Program-made: the position numbers and the translations under genes
Assembly: GCF_041679265.1 (NCBI RefSeq)
Contig: NZ_JBGFSM010000018.1
Span: 1-64,000 of the forward strand
Source: Autumnicola sp041679265
GTDB lineage: Bacteria > Bacteroidota > Bacteroidia > Flavobacteriales > Flavobacteriaceae
DNA: 64,000 nt
Direction: 5' to 3'
Shown here: in pieces, positions 36,324 to 44,382 of the stretch
Layout: every line of letters begins with the position of its first letter
How positions within the stretch are numbered: position 1 is the stretch's first letter
The notes under the pieces: model-generated
Told to the model about the DNA's origin: nothing
Database searches by the model: none
Seen by the model: only the letters and a program-made list of their open reading frames with translations

Positions 36324-37352
36324 CTACTTTATCAATATCCCTTTGTATCGGTTTAATGTCTTCAGTGTAATTCCAGTGCCTCTTACCACAGCTCTTAGTG
36401 GATCTTCTGCGATATACACCGGTAAATCTGTTTTTTGTGACAAACGTTTGTCCAGCCCTCTAAGCATGGAACCACCCCCGGCAAGGTAAATCCCGGTATT
36501 ATATATATCGGCAGCCAGTTCCGGAGGGGTTTGTGAAAGGGTTTCCATTACCGCGTCTTCAATACGGAGAATGGATTTATCCAGTGCTTTGGCCACCTCT
36601 CTGTAGGAAATATTAACCTGTTTGGGTTTTCCGGTTAAAAGATCCCGACCCTGTACGCTCATTTCTTCCGGTGGAACTTCCAGGTCTTCAGTGGCAGCTC
36701 CTATCTGGATCTTAATTTTTTCCGCAGTACGCTCTCCAACATAGAGGTTGTGCTGCGTGCGCATATAATAAACAATATCGTTGGTAAAAACGTCTCCGGC
36801 GACTTTTATAGATTTATCGCAAACAATACCTCCAAGGGCAATCACCGCAATTTCTGTAGTACCACCACCTATATCCACGATCATATTTCCTTTAGGCTGC
36901 ATGATATCAACACCAATACCAATAGCAGCGGCCATAGGCTCGTGAATAAGATATACCTCTTTTCCATTTACACGCTCGGCGCTTTCTTTTACCGCACGCA
37001 TTTCCACTTCGGTAATCCCTGATGGAATACAGATTACCATTCTAAGGGCAGGAGTGAACATCTTCTTTTTAAGCGCGGGAATTTCTTTAATGAACATGGT
37101 GAGCATTTTCTCACTGGCATCAAAATCTGCGATCACCCCATCTTTAAGAGGGCGAATGGTTTTAATGTTCTCATGAGTTTTTCCCTGCATCATCGCAGCT
37201 TCTTTCCCTACCGCCGTAATTTTTCCGGAAGTCCTGTCCCTTGCCACTATGGAAGGGCTGTCCACTACCACCTTATCATTATGAATAATAAGTGTATTTG
37301 CGGTTCCTAAATCTATTGCTATTTCTTCAATGAGAAAGTCGAAAAATCCCAT
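36324..37352 (-). CDS. mreB: Rod shape-determining protein MreB (bacterial actin)
   Basis: A 342-residue actin-like ATPase that directs the elongasome along the membrane. Phosphate loops are IDLGTANTLI (about 13-22) and IVDIGGGTTEIAV (about 159-171), and the adenosine motif is AGGGSML near the C-terminus. The amphipathic N-terminus MGFFDFLIEE suits direct membrane binding. It is the first gene of the elongasome cluster, 38 bases downstream of purH on the same strand. Confidence 0.98.
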   Translation of the reverse strand: MGFFDFLIEEIAIDLGTANTLIIHNDKVVVDSPSIVARDRTSGKITAVGKEAAMMQGKTHENIKTIRPLKDGVIADFDASEKMLTMFIKEIPALKKKMFTPALRMVICIPSGITEVEMRAVKESAERVNGKEVYLIHEPMAAAIGIGVDIMQPKGNMIVDIGGGTTEIAVIALGGIVCDKSIKVAGDVFTNDIVYYMRTQHNLYVGERTAEKIKIQIGAATEDLEVPPEEMSVQGRDLLTGKPKQVNISYREVAKALDKSILRIEDAVMETLSQTPPELAADIYNTGIYLAGGGSMLRGLDKRLSQKTDLPVYIAEDPLRAVVRGTGITLKTLNRYKGILIK

Positions 37353-37390
37353 ATAATAATCTGTGTTGAGGTTTGGTAAATGTACTAAAA

Positions 37391-38923
37391 TTAATGTTTA
37401 AAATGGCGCGTTCCCGTAAGCACCATGGCAATATTATTTCTACTGCAATAGTCTATGCTTTCCTGGTCTTTTATAGAACCGCCCGGCTGTACCACTGCCG
37501 ATATTCCCGCATTTCCGGCAATTTCCACACAGTCCGGGAATGGGAAAAAAGCATCGCTGGCCATAACCGCACCTTTAAGGTCAAAATTAAAGGCATGAGC
37601 TTTTTCTATACTTTGCCTTAAAGCATCTACCCGGGAAGTCTGCCCGGTTCCGCTGGCGCAAAGCTGCTTGTTTTTGGCTAGCACTATGGTGTTTGATTTG
37701 GTGTGTTTGCAAATTTTGGATGCAAACATCATGTCCAATAACTCTTCTTCTGTAGGTTTATTATCTGTAACGTACTTTAAATCTTCAACGGCATCGGTCT
37801 TTAGATCCTTGTCCTGAACCAAAACTCCGTTGAGACAGGTCCTCACCTGGGTTTTTGGCAATTCTGTCTCCTTCTGAACAAGTAAAATCCTGTTTTTCTT
37901 TCCTTTAAGGATTTCTTCCGCTTCGGCAGAAAAAGAAGGGGCAATTACCACTTCGCAGAATAATTTGTGGATTTCTTCAGCAGTAGGCTTATCAATTTCC
38001 ACATTGCTGATAAGGATGCCACCAAAAGCTGAAACCGGGTCTCCGGCCAAAGCATCAACATAAGCCTGGTGAATGGTTTCCCTCTGGGCAATTCCGCAGG
38101 CATTATTATGCTTCAGGATAGCAAAAGTAGGCGCGTCGTTTTTAAATTCTCCCATCAGGTTCACTGCAGCATCTACATCTAAAAGGTTGTTATATGACAG
38201 TTCCTTGCCGTGTAATTTGTCAAAGATCGCGTCAAAATCTCCATAGAACATCCCTTTTTGATGCGGATTTTCGCCGTAACGCAATTGCTTTCCGGTGCCA
38301 ATGCTTTCTTTATAAGCAGGAATACCAGTTTCCTGGTTAAAATAATTAAAAATTGCGGTGTCGTAATGGGAAGAAACATTAAAAGCTTTGGCGGCAAATC
38401 GTTTTCTGTCGGCAAGGCTGGTTTCGCCGTTTTTCTCTTTCAGCAGGTTTTCTAATTCCTTATAATTTTCTACGGAAGAAACACATACCACATCTTTAAA
38501 ATTCTTGGCCGCGGCACGAATTAGAGATATCCCGCCAATGTCTATTTTTTCTATAATATCTTCTTCTGAAGCGCCCGAAGCCACGGTTTTTTCAAAAGGG
38601 TATAGATCCACAATCACAATGTCTATTTGAGGAATTTCAAATTTTTCCAGCTCGCTCACATCACTTTCATTATCCTGCCGGTTAAGTATGCCACCAAAAA
38701 CTTTAGGATGAAGCGTTTTTACCCTTCCGCCCAAAATAGAGGGGTAGGAAGTAACGTCTTCTACCGGGATCACATTTATTCCCAGGTCTTTGATAAACTT
38801 TTCTGTTCCTCCGGTAGAATAAATGCTAATTCCCAGTTCATCAAGCTTTTTAGCGATAGGCGCTAAACCTTCTTTGCTGAAAACGGAAATTAAAGCAGAT
38901 TTAGCTTGTTTTAAGTTGCTCAT
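37391..38923 (-). CDS. purH: Bifunctional AICAR formyltransferase / IMP cyclohydrolase
   Basis: A 510-residue enzyme for the last two steps of IMP synthesis. The N-terminal MGS-like IMP cyclohydrolase domain (about 1-150) has SVFSKEGL, YSTGGTEKF and GGRVKTLHPKVFGGIL. The C-terminal transformylase domain has LKHNNACGIA (conserved Lys-His) and ASDAFFPFPD. The length matches the family. An exact -7 element lies 23 bases upstream. It may be co-transcribed with mreB, since only a 38-base gap without an obvious terminator separates them. Confidence 0.97.
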   Translation of the reverse strand: MSNLKQAKSALISVFSKEGLAPIAKKLDELGISIYSTGGTEKFIKDLGINVIPVEDVTSYPSILGGRVKTLHPKVFGGILNRQDNESDVSELEKFEIPQIDIVIVDLYPFEKTVASGASEEDIIEKIDIGGISLIRAAAKNFKDVVCVSSVENYKELENLLKEKNGETSLADRKRFAAKAFNVSSHYDTAIFNYFNQETGIPAYKESIGTGKQLRYGENPHQKGMFYGDFDAIFDKLHGKELSYNNLLDVDAAVNLMGEFKNDAPTFAILKHNNACGIAQRETIHQAYVDALAGDPVSAFGGILISNVEIDKPTAEEIHKLFCEVVIAPSFSAEAEEILKGKKNRILLVQKETELPKTQVRTCLNGVLVQDKDLKTDAVEDLKYVTDNKPTEEELLDMMFASKICKHTKSNTIVLAKNKQLCASGTGQTSRVDALRQSIEKAHAFNFDLKGAVMASDAFFPFPDCVEIAGNAGISAVVQPGGSIKDQESIDYCSRNNIAMVLTGTRHFKH

Positions 38924-38945
38924 TGCGTTGTGTTTGTTGAGGTGG

Positions 38946-38953
38946 CAAAAGTA
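38946..38953 (-). promoter_or_regulatory. -7 promoter element of purH
   Basis: On the minus strand this reads TACTTTTG, an exact TAnnTTTG, 23 bases upstream of the purH start. Confidence 0.55.
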
Positions 38954-39068
38954 AGTAAATCACCTAAAAAAATTAAAGGCTGGTGTTCTTATTTATCAAT
39001 TAATTTTGTAACGAATAATTGCCGCCTGCGTCTTATCTTTAAATCCTGTAAAACCGGCTATCTTCACT

Positions 39069-40322
39069 ATGCTGATTTATTTACGTATCCTTAAGGAAAG
39101 TTTCATTTTTGCATGGAACGCTTTACGCAATAACAAGCTTCGTACATTTTTGTCGTTGTTAGGTGTTACTATTGGTATTTTTTCAATTATAGCTGTACTT
39201 GCTGCCGTAGATTCCCTGCAACGTGAAGTGAAAGGAAGTCTTAACGCCCTGGACAACAGCACCCTGATTATCATGAAATATTCTTTTGGCCCCAGTGATA
39301 TTCCGCAGTGGAAGCGGCAACAATTTCCGCATGTATCTTATGATGAATACCAGTATTTAATGAGAAGTCTGCCTGATGTTGCGGCCGGTACTTTCGCCCA
39401 GGGGGTGCCGCAGGCTTCTATAAAATACCAGGATATCACCAGTACCGGTGTTGGTGTGGTGGCGGTAACTAACGGGTTTTATGATATTGAGCAATTTGAA
39501 ATTGCTGAAGGCAGGTTTTATTCTGAAGCCGAATCTGCCAGTGGGGCGGCCGTATTGGTGCTTGGCTATGAGATAGCCCAAAATCTCTTCGGAAATTCCA
39601 ATCCCCTGGGGAAACAGGTGCGTATGTACGGGCACCGGCTCACGGTAATTGGGGTTTTAGAAAAACAAGGCTCCGGCTTAATGGGGAATTCCCGGGATGG
39701 CCAGGTAATGGTGCCGGTGAATTTTACCAGACGCATTTTTGGGGATAACAACGAAAATATTTTTGGCCAGATTATTTTAAAACCGGAAGCAGGAACAGAT
39801 AATGATGAATTTGTGGCGATGGTAGAGCAGCAGCTTCGTAGCTACCGTGGATTAAAACCGGAAGAGGTAAATACCTTCTTTGTGAACCGGGTGCAGGGAT
39901 TTGCCGATTTTATAGACACTATTACCGGACAGTTGAATTTAATTGGCCTTATTATTAGCGGATTCTCCCTGCTGGTCGGGGGCTTTGGAATTGCCAATAT
40001 TATGTTTGTAAGTGTAAAAGAAAGAACAAGTTTAATTGGGATTCAAAAATCCCTGGGAGCTAAGAACAAATTCATCTTGTCCCAATTCTTGTTTGAAGCA
40101 ATCATCCTTTCGGTTATTGGAGGTTTAATTGGTTTGTTCTTTGTATGGATCGTCTCCCTTATCGCTTCCCAATTCACAGGCGATTTTGAATTCGTGCTAT
40201 CTCCGCTTAATATCTTTATAGGTACAGTGGTTTCTGCTATAATTGGCCTTATTTCCGGAATAATCCCGGCAATTTCCGCTTCAAAATTAGATCCTGTAGA
40301 GGCAATAAGAACGGGAATGTAA
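39069..40322 (+). CDS. MacB-like ABC transporter permease (FtsX family)
   Basis: A 417-residue permease. One N-terminal helix preceded by ALRNNKLRTFLSLLGVTIGI is followed by a MacB-type periplasmic core domain (about 55-260). Three C-terminal helices of the FtsX domain include SLLVGGFGIANIMFVSVKERT. The partner ATPase is not adjacent, so it must be encoded elsewhere. Members act as mechanotransmitters exporting peptides, toxins or lipoproteins, or remodel the envelope. The stop codon is followed after three bases by a heptamer repeat array. Confidence 0.9.
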   Translation: MLIYLRILKESFIFAWNALRNNKLRTFLSLLGVTIGIFSIIAVLAAVDSLQREVKGSLNALDNSTLIIMKYSFGPSDIPQWKRQQFPHVSYDEYQYLMRSLPDVAAGTFAQGVPQASIKYQDITSTGVGVVAVTNGFYDIEQFEIAEGRFYSEAESASGAAVLVLGYEIAQNLFGNSNPLGKQVRMYGHRLTVIGVLEKQGSGLMGNSRDGQVMVPVNFTRRIFGDNNENIFGQIILKPEAGTDNDEFVAMVEQQLRSYRGLKPEEVNTFFVNRVQGFADFIDTITGQLNLIGLIISGFSLLVGGFGIANIMFVSVKERTSLIGIQKSLGAKNKFILSQFLFEAIILSVIGGLIGLFFVWIVSLIASQFTGDFEFVLSPLNIFIGTVVSAIIGLISGIIPAISASKLDPVEAIRTGM

Positions 40323-40325
40323 CTT

Positions 40326-40360
40326 CGAAGTACGAGGTTCGAGGTTTGAAGTATGAAGTA
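40326..40360 (+). repeat. Left heptamer array, five units of YGARGTW type
   Basis: Five consecutive 7-mers: CGAAGTA, CGAGGTT, CGAGGTT, TGAAGTA, TGAAGTA. They start three bases after the permease stop. The reverse complement of the GAGGTT core forms the right-hand array at 40984-41039, so the two arrays are inverted relative to each other. Confidence 0.8.
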
Positions 40361-40418
40361 CAGAAAAGGGAATAAGTATCTAATTTTTGATTCCTGGTTC
40401 TTTTTTAATCATATAGAT

Positions 40419-40943
40419 ATGAAGAGAAAATTCAACACCCTCGTTTTCTTTTTTTCTCTGTTTTTGGCAACTTCTCCTTTGCCCAGGAGAAACCTCTTAT
40501 CTTAACTTCCCAAGAGAATAAGGCCTGGCTCGAAGATCTTAATGCTGAAGAGGATCCTGGCCAAAAACTGGATTTGCTGGAAAAACGTATTATGGCAGAT
40601 ACTGCCGTTCATTATCCTGCGCCCGGCATTTGTTATACTGGTTTTTCTGATAAAAACACGAAAATTGAAAATGAGGAAGCTGAAGAAGAAAAGTTAACTT
40701 CCCGTTTTCGTCCACTCTACATATTTGTTAATAATGATGGAGGGAATTTTGCGCTGGGCGGGAATTTTAATAGAAATGTGGTATTGCAACTGGTAAATTT
40801 CCTTTCTATGGGAAAAGTTTCTCATGAAAAGATATATAGCGACCAGCCGGAAAATGTACTTTACGGGCTAAAGGGAAGTGGTGATTATTTATTTAAAAGG
40901 AGAAAATTCTGCTGAGCATCTCAAAAAATTGATAATGAGTTAA
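40419..40943 (+). pseudogene. Frameshifted gene for a small secreted protein of unknown family
   Basis: ATG at 40419 opens MKRKFNTLVFFFSLF, but this frame soon stops. One base more in the T7 run at 40449-40455 would join it to the frame reading FGNFSFAQEKPLILT, giving a good signal peptide with a xFAQ cleavage site. It would then continue through about 145 mature residues (acidic, with LYIFVNNDGGNFALGGNF). That frame stops at 40915 (FKRRKFC); dropping one A near 40894 would instead give a natural-looking end, ENSAEHLKKLIMS, stopping at 40943. So there are one or two frameshifts in homopolymers. The gene lies between inverted heptamer arrays. Confidence 0.6.
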
Positions 40944-40983
40944 TTCATAGCTATTCCAGATTCACTTTCTATTTTTTACTTTC

Positions 40984-41039
40984 TAACCTCTAACCTCTAA
41001 CCTCTAACCTCTAACCTCTAACCTCTAACCTCTAACCTC
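40984..41039 (+). repeat. (TAACCTC)8 perfect heptamer array
   Basis: Eight exact tandem copies of TAACCTC. On the minus strand the unit is GAGGTTA, and degenerate units (GACTTAC, GAAGTTA) continue into the last codons and stop of the convergent fRMsr gene. It is the inverted partner of the array at 40326-40360. There are no spacers, so it is not a CRISPR. Confidence 0.95.
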
Positions 41040-41045
41040 GTAAGT

Positions 41046-41513
41046 CTAACTTCGTCCCTCTAAAATGTCAGCTACCTTTTTATTTACCCATTCCAAAAAG
41101 ACTTCATCTTCATGAGAAAATGGGTCTTCGGTATGGGAATCTATATCAATCTGGCCAATATTTTCACCATTCAGGAATAAGGGCACCACAATTTCAGCCT
41201 TTACATGAATGCTGCAGGCAATATAATTGTTTTGTGCCTTTACATCTGGCACCACAAAATTCTTATTGGAAACCGCAACCTGCCCGCAAATGCCTTTGCC
41301 GAAAGGAATAATGGTGTGGTCTGTGGGTTCGCCTGCAAAAGAATGCAGTTTCAGCTCTTCCTTATCGCCGTTTTTAAAGTAAAAACCAACCCAATCGTAA
41401 TAAGGAATATTTTCCTGCAAAAGCTCGCATACCTGCGTAAGGCGGTGCTCTACAGAAAGTTTTTTATTCTCTAAAATCGCTTCTACCTGTGGTTTTAATT
41501 TCTGAAATGGCAT
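41046..41513 (-). CDS. msrC: GAF-domain free methionine-(R)-sulfoxide reductase
   Basis: A 155-residue single GAF domain. The signature of the fRMsr family is visible as FGKGICGQVA, NNYIACSIHVKAEIVVPL and IGQIDIDSHTEDPFS. The two cysteines (in GICG and IACS) are those that react with the sulfoxide and resolve the disulfide. It reduces free Met-R-sulfoxide with thioredoxin. The stop codon lies inside the edge of the heptamer array, on whose minus strand the units follow directly. Confidence 0.9.
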   Translation of the reverse strand: MPFQKLKPQVEAILENKKLSVEHRLTQVCELLQENIPYYDWVGFYFKNGDKEELKLHSFAGEPTDHTIIPFGKGICGQVAVSNKNFVVPDVKAQNNYIACSIHVKAEIVVPLFLNGENIGQIDIDSHTEDPFSHEDEVFLEWVNKKVADILEGRS

Positions 41514-41602
41514 AAGGTTGATATTTTCTGCAAAAGTATTTGATTTTTTATAGTCGGCAAGCTTTTCTATTTGTATAAATTTGTTAAAAACAGAAAGATT
41601 TT

Positions 41603-42148
41603 TTGCTTAAATTATTCAGGAAATACGGATCGGTGCTTAGGTTTATGGGTATGTTCCTGGGCAGCTATTTCGTGTTTTCCATGTTCTACAATGCCTACCT
41701 CAAATTTTTCCGGTCAGAAAAATATTTTCCTGATTTTATTACTCACCTGGTAGGAGTGCAAAGTGAGACAATTATTGATGCTTTTGGTTATGATGGCGCC
41801 GTATTGCCCCACAAAACCGAGCTTTCCATGAAACTTTTTGTAAACGATTATTATCTGGCCAGGATCGTAGAGGGCTGTAATTCTATAAGTATCATCATTT
41901 TGTTTACTGCTTTTATATTGTCATTTTTTGGTAAACCCCGCCCGAGCTTATTGTATATTTTTGCTGGGAGCGTAATAATTTATGCCATGAATGTGTTGAG
42001 AATTGCCCTTTTGGCCATCGGACTTTACGAACTGCCACAGTACACCTCATTTTTGCACAGCATCATGTTTCCGCTTATAATTTATGGAACTGTTTTTATT
42101 TTATGGCTTATTTGGGTGCGTAATTATTCTAAAGTGAGAAAATCATGA
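41603..42148 (+). CDS. xrtF: Exosortase family protein XrtF
   Basis: A 181-residue membrane transpeptidase of the exosortase superfamily, with about six helices. The catalytic Cys92 (IVEGCNSISI), Arg133 (NVLRIALL) and His152 (FLHSIMFPL) are all present. The start is TTG at 41603, since a stop lies 15 bases upstream and the first ATG would cut into the conserved N-terminus. XrtF is a Flavobacteriia-specific form; its substrates are not known to be sorted by the usual PEP-CTERM signal. The next gene overlaps by four bases. Confidence 0.92.
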   Translation: MLKLFRKYGSVLRFMGMFLGSYFVFSMFYNAYLKFFRSEKYFPDFITHLVGVQSETIIDAFGYDGAVLPHKTELSMKLFVNDYYLARIVEGCNSISIIILFTAFILSFFGKPRPSLLYIFAGSVIIYAMNVLRIALLAIGLYELPQYTSFLHSIMFPLIIYGTVFILWLIWVRNYSKVRKS

Positions 42149-42588
42149 AGTACCTTAGATTGCTTGGGCTAGGGTTATTGGTAGTATTGCTGATTTTGAT
42201 TCGTATGTTCGAAAAGGACCTTTTTTACGATCCGCTTATCGAATTCTACCAGAGAGATTACCTGCACCACGAGGTTCCAGAATATAATTTCTGGCCATTG
42301 CTCTTCAACCTTTTACTGCGGTTTTTGCTGAATACTGCAATTTCCCTGGCCATTTTATATCTCGCCTATCGGGATAAAAATATCGTGAAATTTGCCTCCC
42401 TGCTCTATGGCATTCTTCTGCTCATTGGCGGTTCAGCTTTTGTTTTTCTTCTGCTGAATATTGAATACGAGCATTATCTAGCCCTCTTTTATGTACGACG
42501 CTTTTTAATACATCCCGTTTTTATCCTTATTTTACTTCCCGCTTTTTATTATTATCGCCTTAGAAATGCATCAGGACGCACCCAATGA
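42145..42588 (+). CDS. Exosortase F system-associated protein
   Basis: A 147-residue membrane protein with about four helices that occurs beside XrtF in flavobacteria. Distinctive features are the charged stretch FEKDLFYDPLIEFYQRDYL after the first helix and a C-terminal LIHPVFILILLPAFYYYRLR. It overlaps xrtF by ATGA, so the pair is translationally coupled. Function is unknown beyond this obligate neighbourhood. Its stop is adjacent to the convergent NmrA-like gene with no visible terminator. Confidence 0.88.
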   Translation: MKYLRLLGLGLLVVLLILIRMFEKDLFYDPLIEFYQRDYLHHEVPEYNFWPLLFNLLLRFLLNTAISLAILYLAYRDKNIVKFASLLYGILLLIGGSAFVFLLLNIEYEHYLALFYVRRFLIHPVFILILLPAFYYYRLRNASGRTQ

Positions 42589-43560
42589 TTATTCCTGTAC
42601 AGAAGCTGCGGTACTCTTTTCAAAACTTTCCCGGTTTTTGATAAGCCAGTCTTCAAAAGAAAGCATTTCAGGATTTAATTTCCTGCTGAATTCCAGGTTA
42701 CGGGCACCACAAAAGTAATCTTCAAAATCTGCCTTAAACTGGAACATATTGCCCAGGTCATCTGCGCCCGGAAAATCAAAACTCCGAAACATTTCAGGGG
42801 AAACTTTATTACAATTCACCTTTTTCTGAAGCACTTTAGTAAAAGTTGCTGCAATTTCGTCCCCGGTTAAGTGATCTCCGGCAATGCCAATGCTTGCATT
42901 TGTATATTTTTCCCCTCCTTTAAAAAACTGGTACGCGCACTTCCCAATATCTTCCGCTGCAATCCCTGGAAGTTTTTTATCGCCCATGGGTAGCGTAATG
43001 CTCCATTCATTATCTTTTCCCGGCTGAGGCCCCATGCCAAAATTTATAAAATTATCCCAGTAAAACGAGGTGTGCAATAGGGTATAAGGAATCCCGCTCT
43101 TAATAAAGTAATCATTGGCTTCTCCTTTTCCGTCAAAATGGGGCACTTTATATTTCTCCATCAGGGTAGGCATCCTGTCGTCATCAAGCGGCACCCATTT
43201 TCTCGTATCTTCCAGAGTAGACCAGATTACATGCTTCACTCCTGCGGTTTTCGCAGCTTCTGCCATGTTTTTTGCATGTTTCATTTCGGTTTCCGGAGAA
43301 AAATGTTCCCAGAAAAAAGTGACGCAGTACACGCCGTATGCTCCTTTAAAAGCCTTAATGAGACTTTCTTTATCGTCTACATTGGCCTCTACAACTTCAG
43401 CTCCTAAACTTTGTAGGTGGATAGCTTTATCTGAGGCGGCATCGCGGGTAATAGCCCTCGCTTTAAAGCCTCCTTCAGGATCATTCAGGATTGCACGAAC
43501 TAAAGATCCTCCCTGTGCGCCGGTTGCGCCCACCACTGCAATAATTTTATCATGTTCCAT
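42589..43560 (-). CDS. NmrA/HSCARG-like NAD(P)-binding protein
   Basis: A 323-residue protein from the ATG at 43560 (MEHDKIIAVVGATGAQGG); ten further codons upstream are in frame but unlike the family. The Rossmann motif VVGATGAQGGSLVRA lies at residues 8-22, and RAITRD ends the second strand, suggesting NADP preference. An NmrA-type core includes VIWSTLEDTRKW. Such proteins may act as redox sensors or isoflavone-reductase-like enzymes. No operon partner is visible. Confidence 0.85.
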   Translation of the reverse strand: MEHDKIIAVVGATGAQGGSLVRAILNDPEGGFKARAITRDAASDKAIHLQSLGAEVVEANVDDKESLIKAFKGAYGVYCVTFFWEHFSPETEMKHAKNMAEAAKTAGVKHVIWSTLEDTRKWVPLDDDRMPTLMEKYKVPHFDGKGEANDYFIKSGIPYTLLHTSFYWDNFINFGMGPQPGKDNEWSITLPMGDKKLPGIAAEDIGKCAYQFFKGGEKYTNASIGIAGDHLTGDEIAATFTKVLQKKVNCNKVSPEMFRSFDFPGADDLGNMFQFKADFEDYFCGARNLEFSRKLNPEMLSFEDWLIKNRESFEKSTAASVQE

Positions 43561-43743
43561 GATTTTTGTTTTTAAGTAGTTGAAATTCATAAATTTACAA
43601 ACAGGGGGTGAATTTTAAACGAAAAAATTGTAAATAAATTCTGATTATTATCCGCTGGGTTCAATGGATCTCGAAATGGAGGTAAAAGTTTAACCAAACT
43701 AAAAAGCTAAGAATCGATAAAATCATAATTCCTTTCAGAAATA

Positions 43744-43777
43744 TTGAAAATCAGATGATTTATATTTTTTATCTTTG
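43744..43777 (+). promoter_or_regulatory. Promoter of the HYC_CC_PP/cusA region
   Basis: TATCTTTG at 43770-43777 is an exact TAnnTTTG, with TTG at 43744-43746 as a possible -33 box (spacing somewhat long). Transcription would start near 43783, so the upstream ATG at 43755 cannot be used and GTG at 43785 is the likely start of the next gene. Confidence 0.55.
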
Positions 43778-43784
43778 CATTAGC

Positions 43785-44189
43785 GTGAAAAAAATAATCA
43801 CTCAAATATCATCTTTTCTGCTGGCTCTGCTGGTGTTGTTTTCCACCTTATCGTTTACTGTGGATAAACACTTCTGCGGAAGCATTTTAGTTGATCAGGC
43901 TGTTTTGTCTAAAGCTAAAACCTGCGGCATGGAAATGCCTTCTTCCAAAGAGGGGCTTAATAAAACTTCCTGTTGCAGCAATGAGAAAATTGCGGTGCAC
44001 GGCCAGGATGAACTGAAGAATTCTTTTCATTCTTTCGATTTTGAACAGCAGCTTTTCCTCACGGCTTTCAGTTATTCATATCTTAATTTATTCGAAAGCC
44101 TGCCACAAAATGTGGTACCATTTAAAGATTATATTCCTCCCTTGCTGGTGAAGGACCTTCCTGTTCTCCACGAGACTTTCCTTATTTGA
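43785..44189 (+). CDS. HYC_CC_PP family protein
   Basis: A 134-residue exported or membrane-anchored protein from GTG at 43785. After the hydrophobic N-terminus come the motifs that name the family: KHFCG (HYC position), TSCCSN (CC) and a late IPPLL (PP). A further Cys in KTCGME adds to a possible metal site. The family is found in Bacteroidota next to heavy-metal efflux genes, as here before cusA, and is presumed to bind or sense metal. A promoter -7 element fixes the start choice. Confidence 0.75.
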   Translation: MKKIITQISSFLLALLVLFSTLSFTVDKHFCGSILVDQAVLSKAKTCGMEMPSSKEGLNKTSCCSNEKIAVHGQDELKNSFHSFDFEQQLFLTAFSYSYLNLFESLPQNVVPFKDYIPPLLVKDLPVLHETFLI

Positions 44190-44208
44190 ATTTTAAGTTT
44201 TAGAACCC

Positions 44209-44238
44209 ATTGGGTAGTCTGAAATTGGGTAGTCTGAA
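44209..44238 (+). repeat. 15-bp tandem duplication
   Basis: ATTGGGTAGTCTGAA occurs twice back to back in the gap between the HYC_CC_PP gene and cusA. No coding role is apparent. Confidence 0.85.
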
Positions 44239-44382
44239 AAGGTGCATTTTCATAGGTGCGTAATGCAAACATCCAAAATTGTCCCTGCTTAATTTTCCGG
44301 ATTTCCCAAATAATCGCAGCCGCCTCTTTGCAAATTTCGCTGTGGATTATCAATCTGAGTCTATTACTTAAACATTTCAAAG

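Noticed and set aside
40984..41039. (TAACCTC)8 considered as a CRISPR array or telomere-like repeat
   Set aside because: There are no spacers between the units, there are no cas genes, and it lies in the interior of a circular-type chromosomal context; it fits the heptamer-array family better.
43755..43784. ATG at 43755 as the start of the HYC_CC_PP gene
   Set aside because: It would lie upstream of the predicted transcription start, overlapping the TATCTTTG promoter element; GTG at 43785 gives a better signal sequence.
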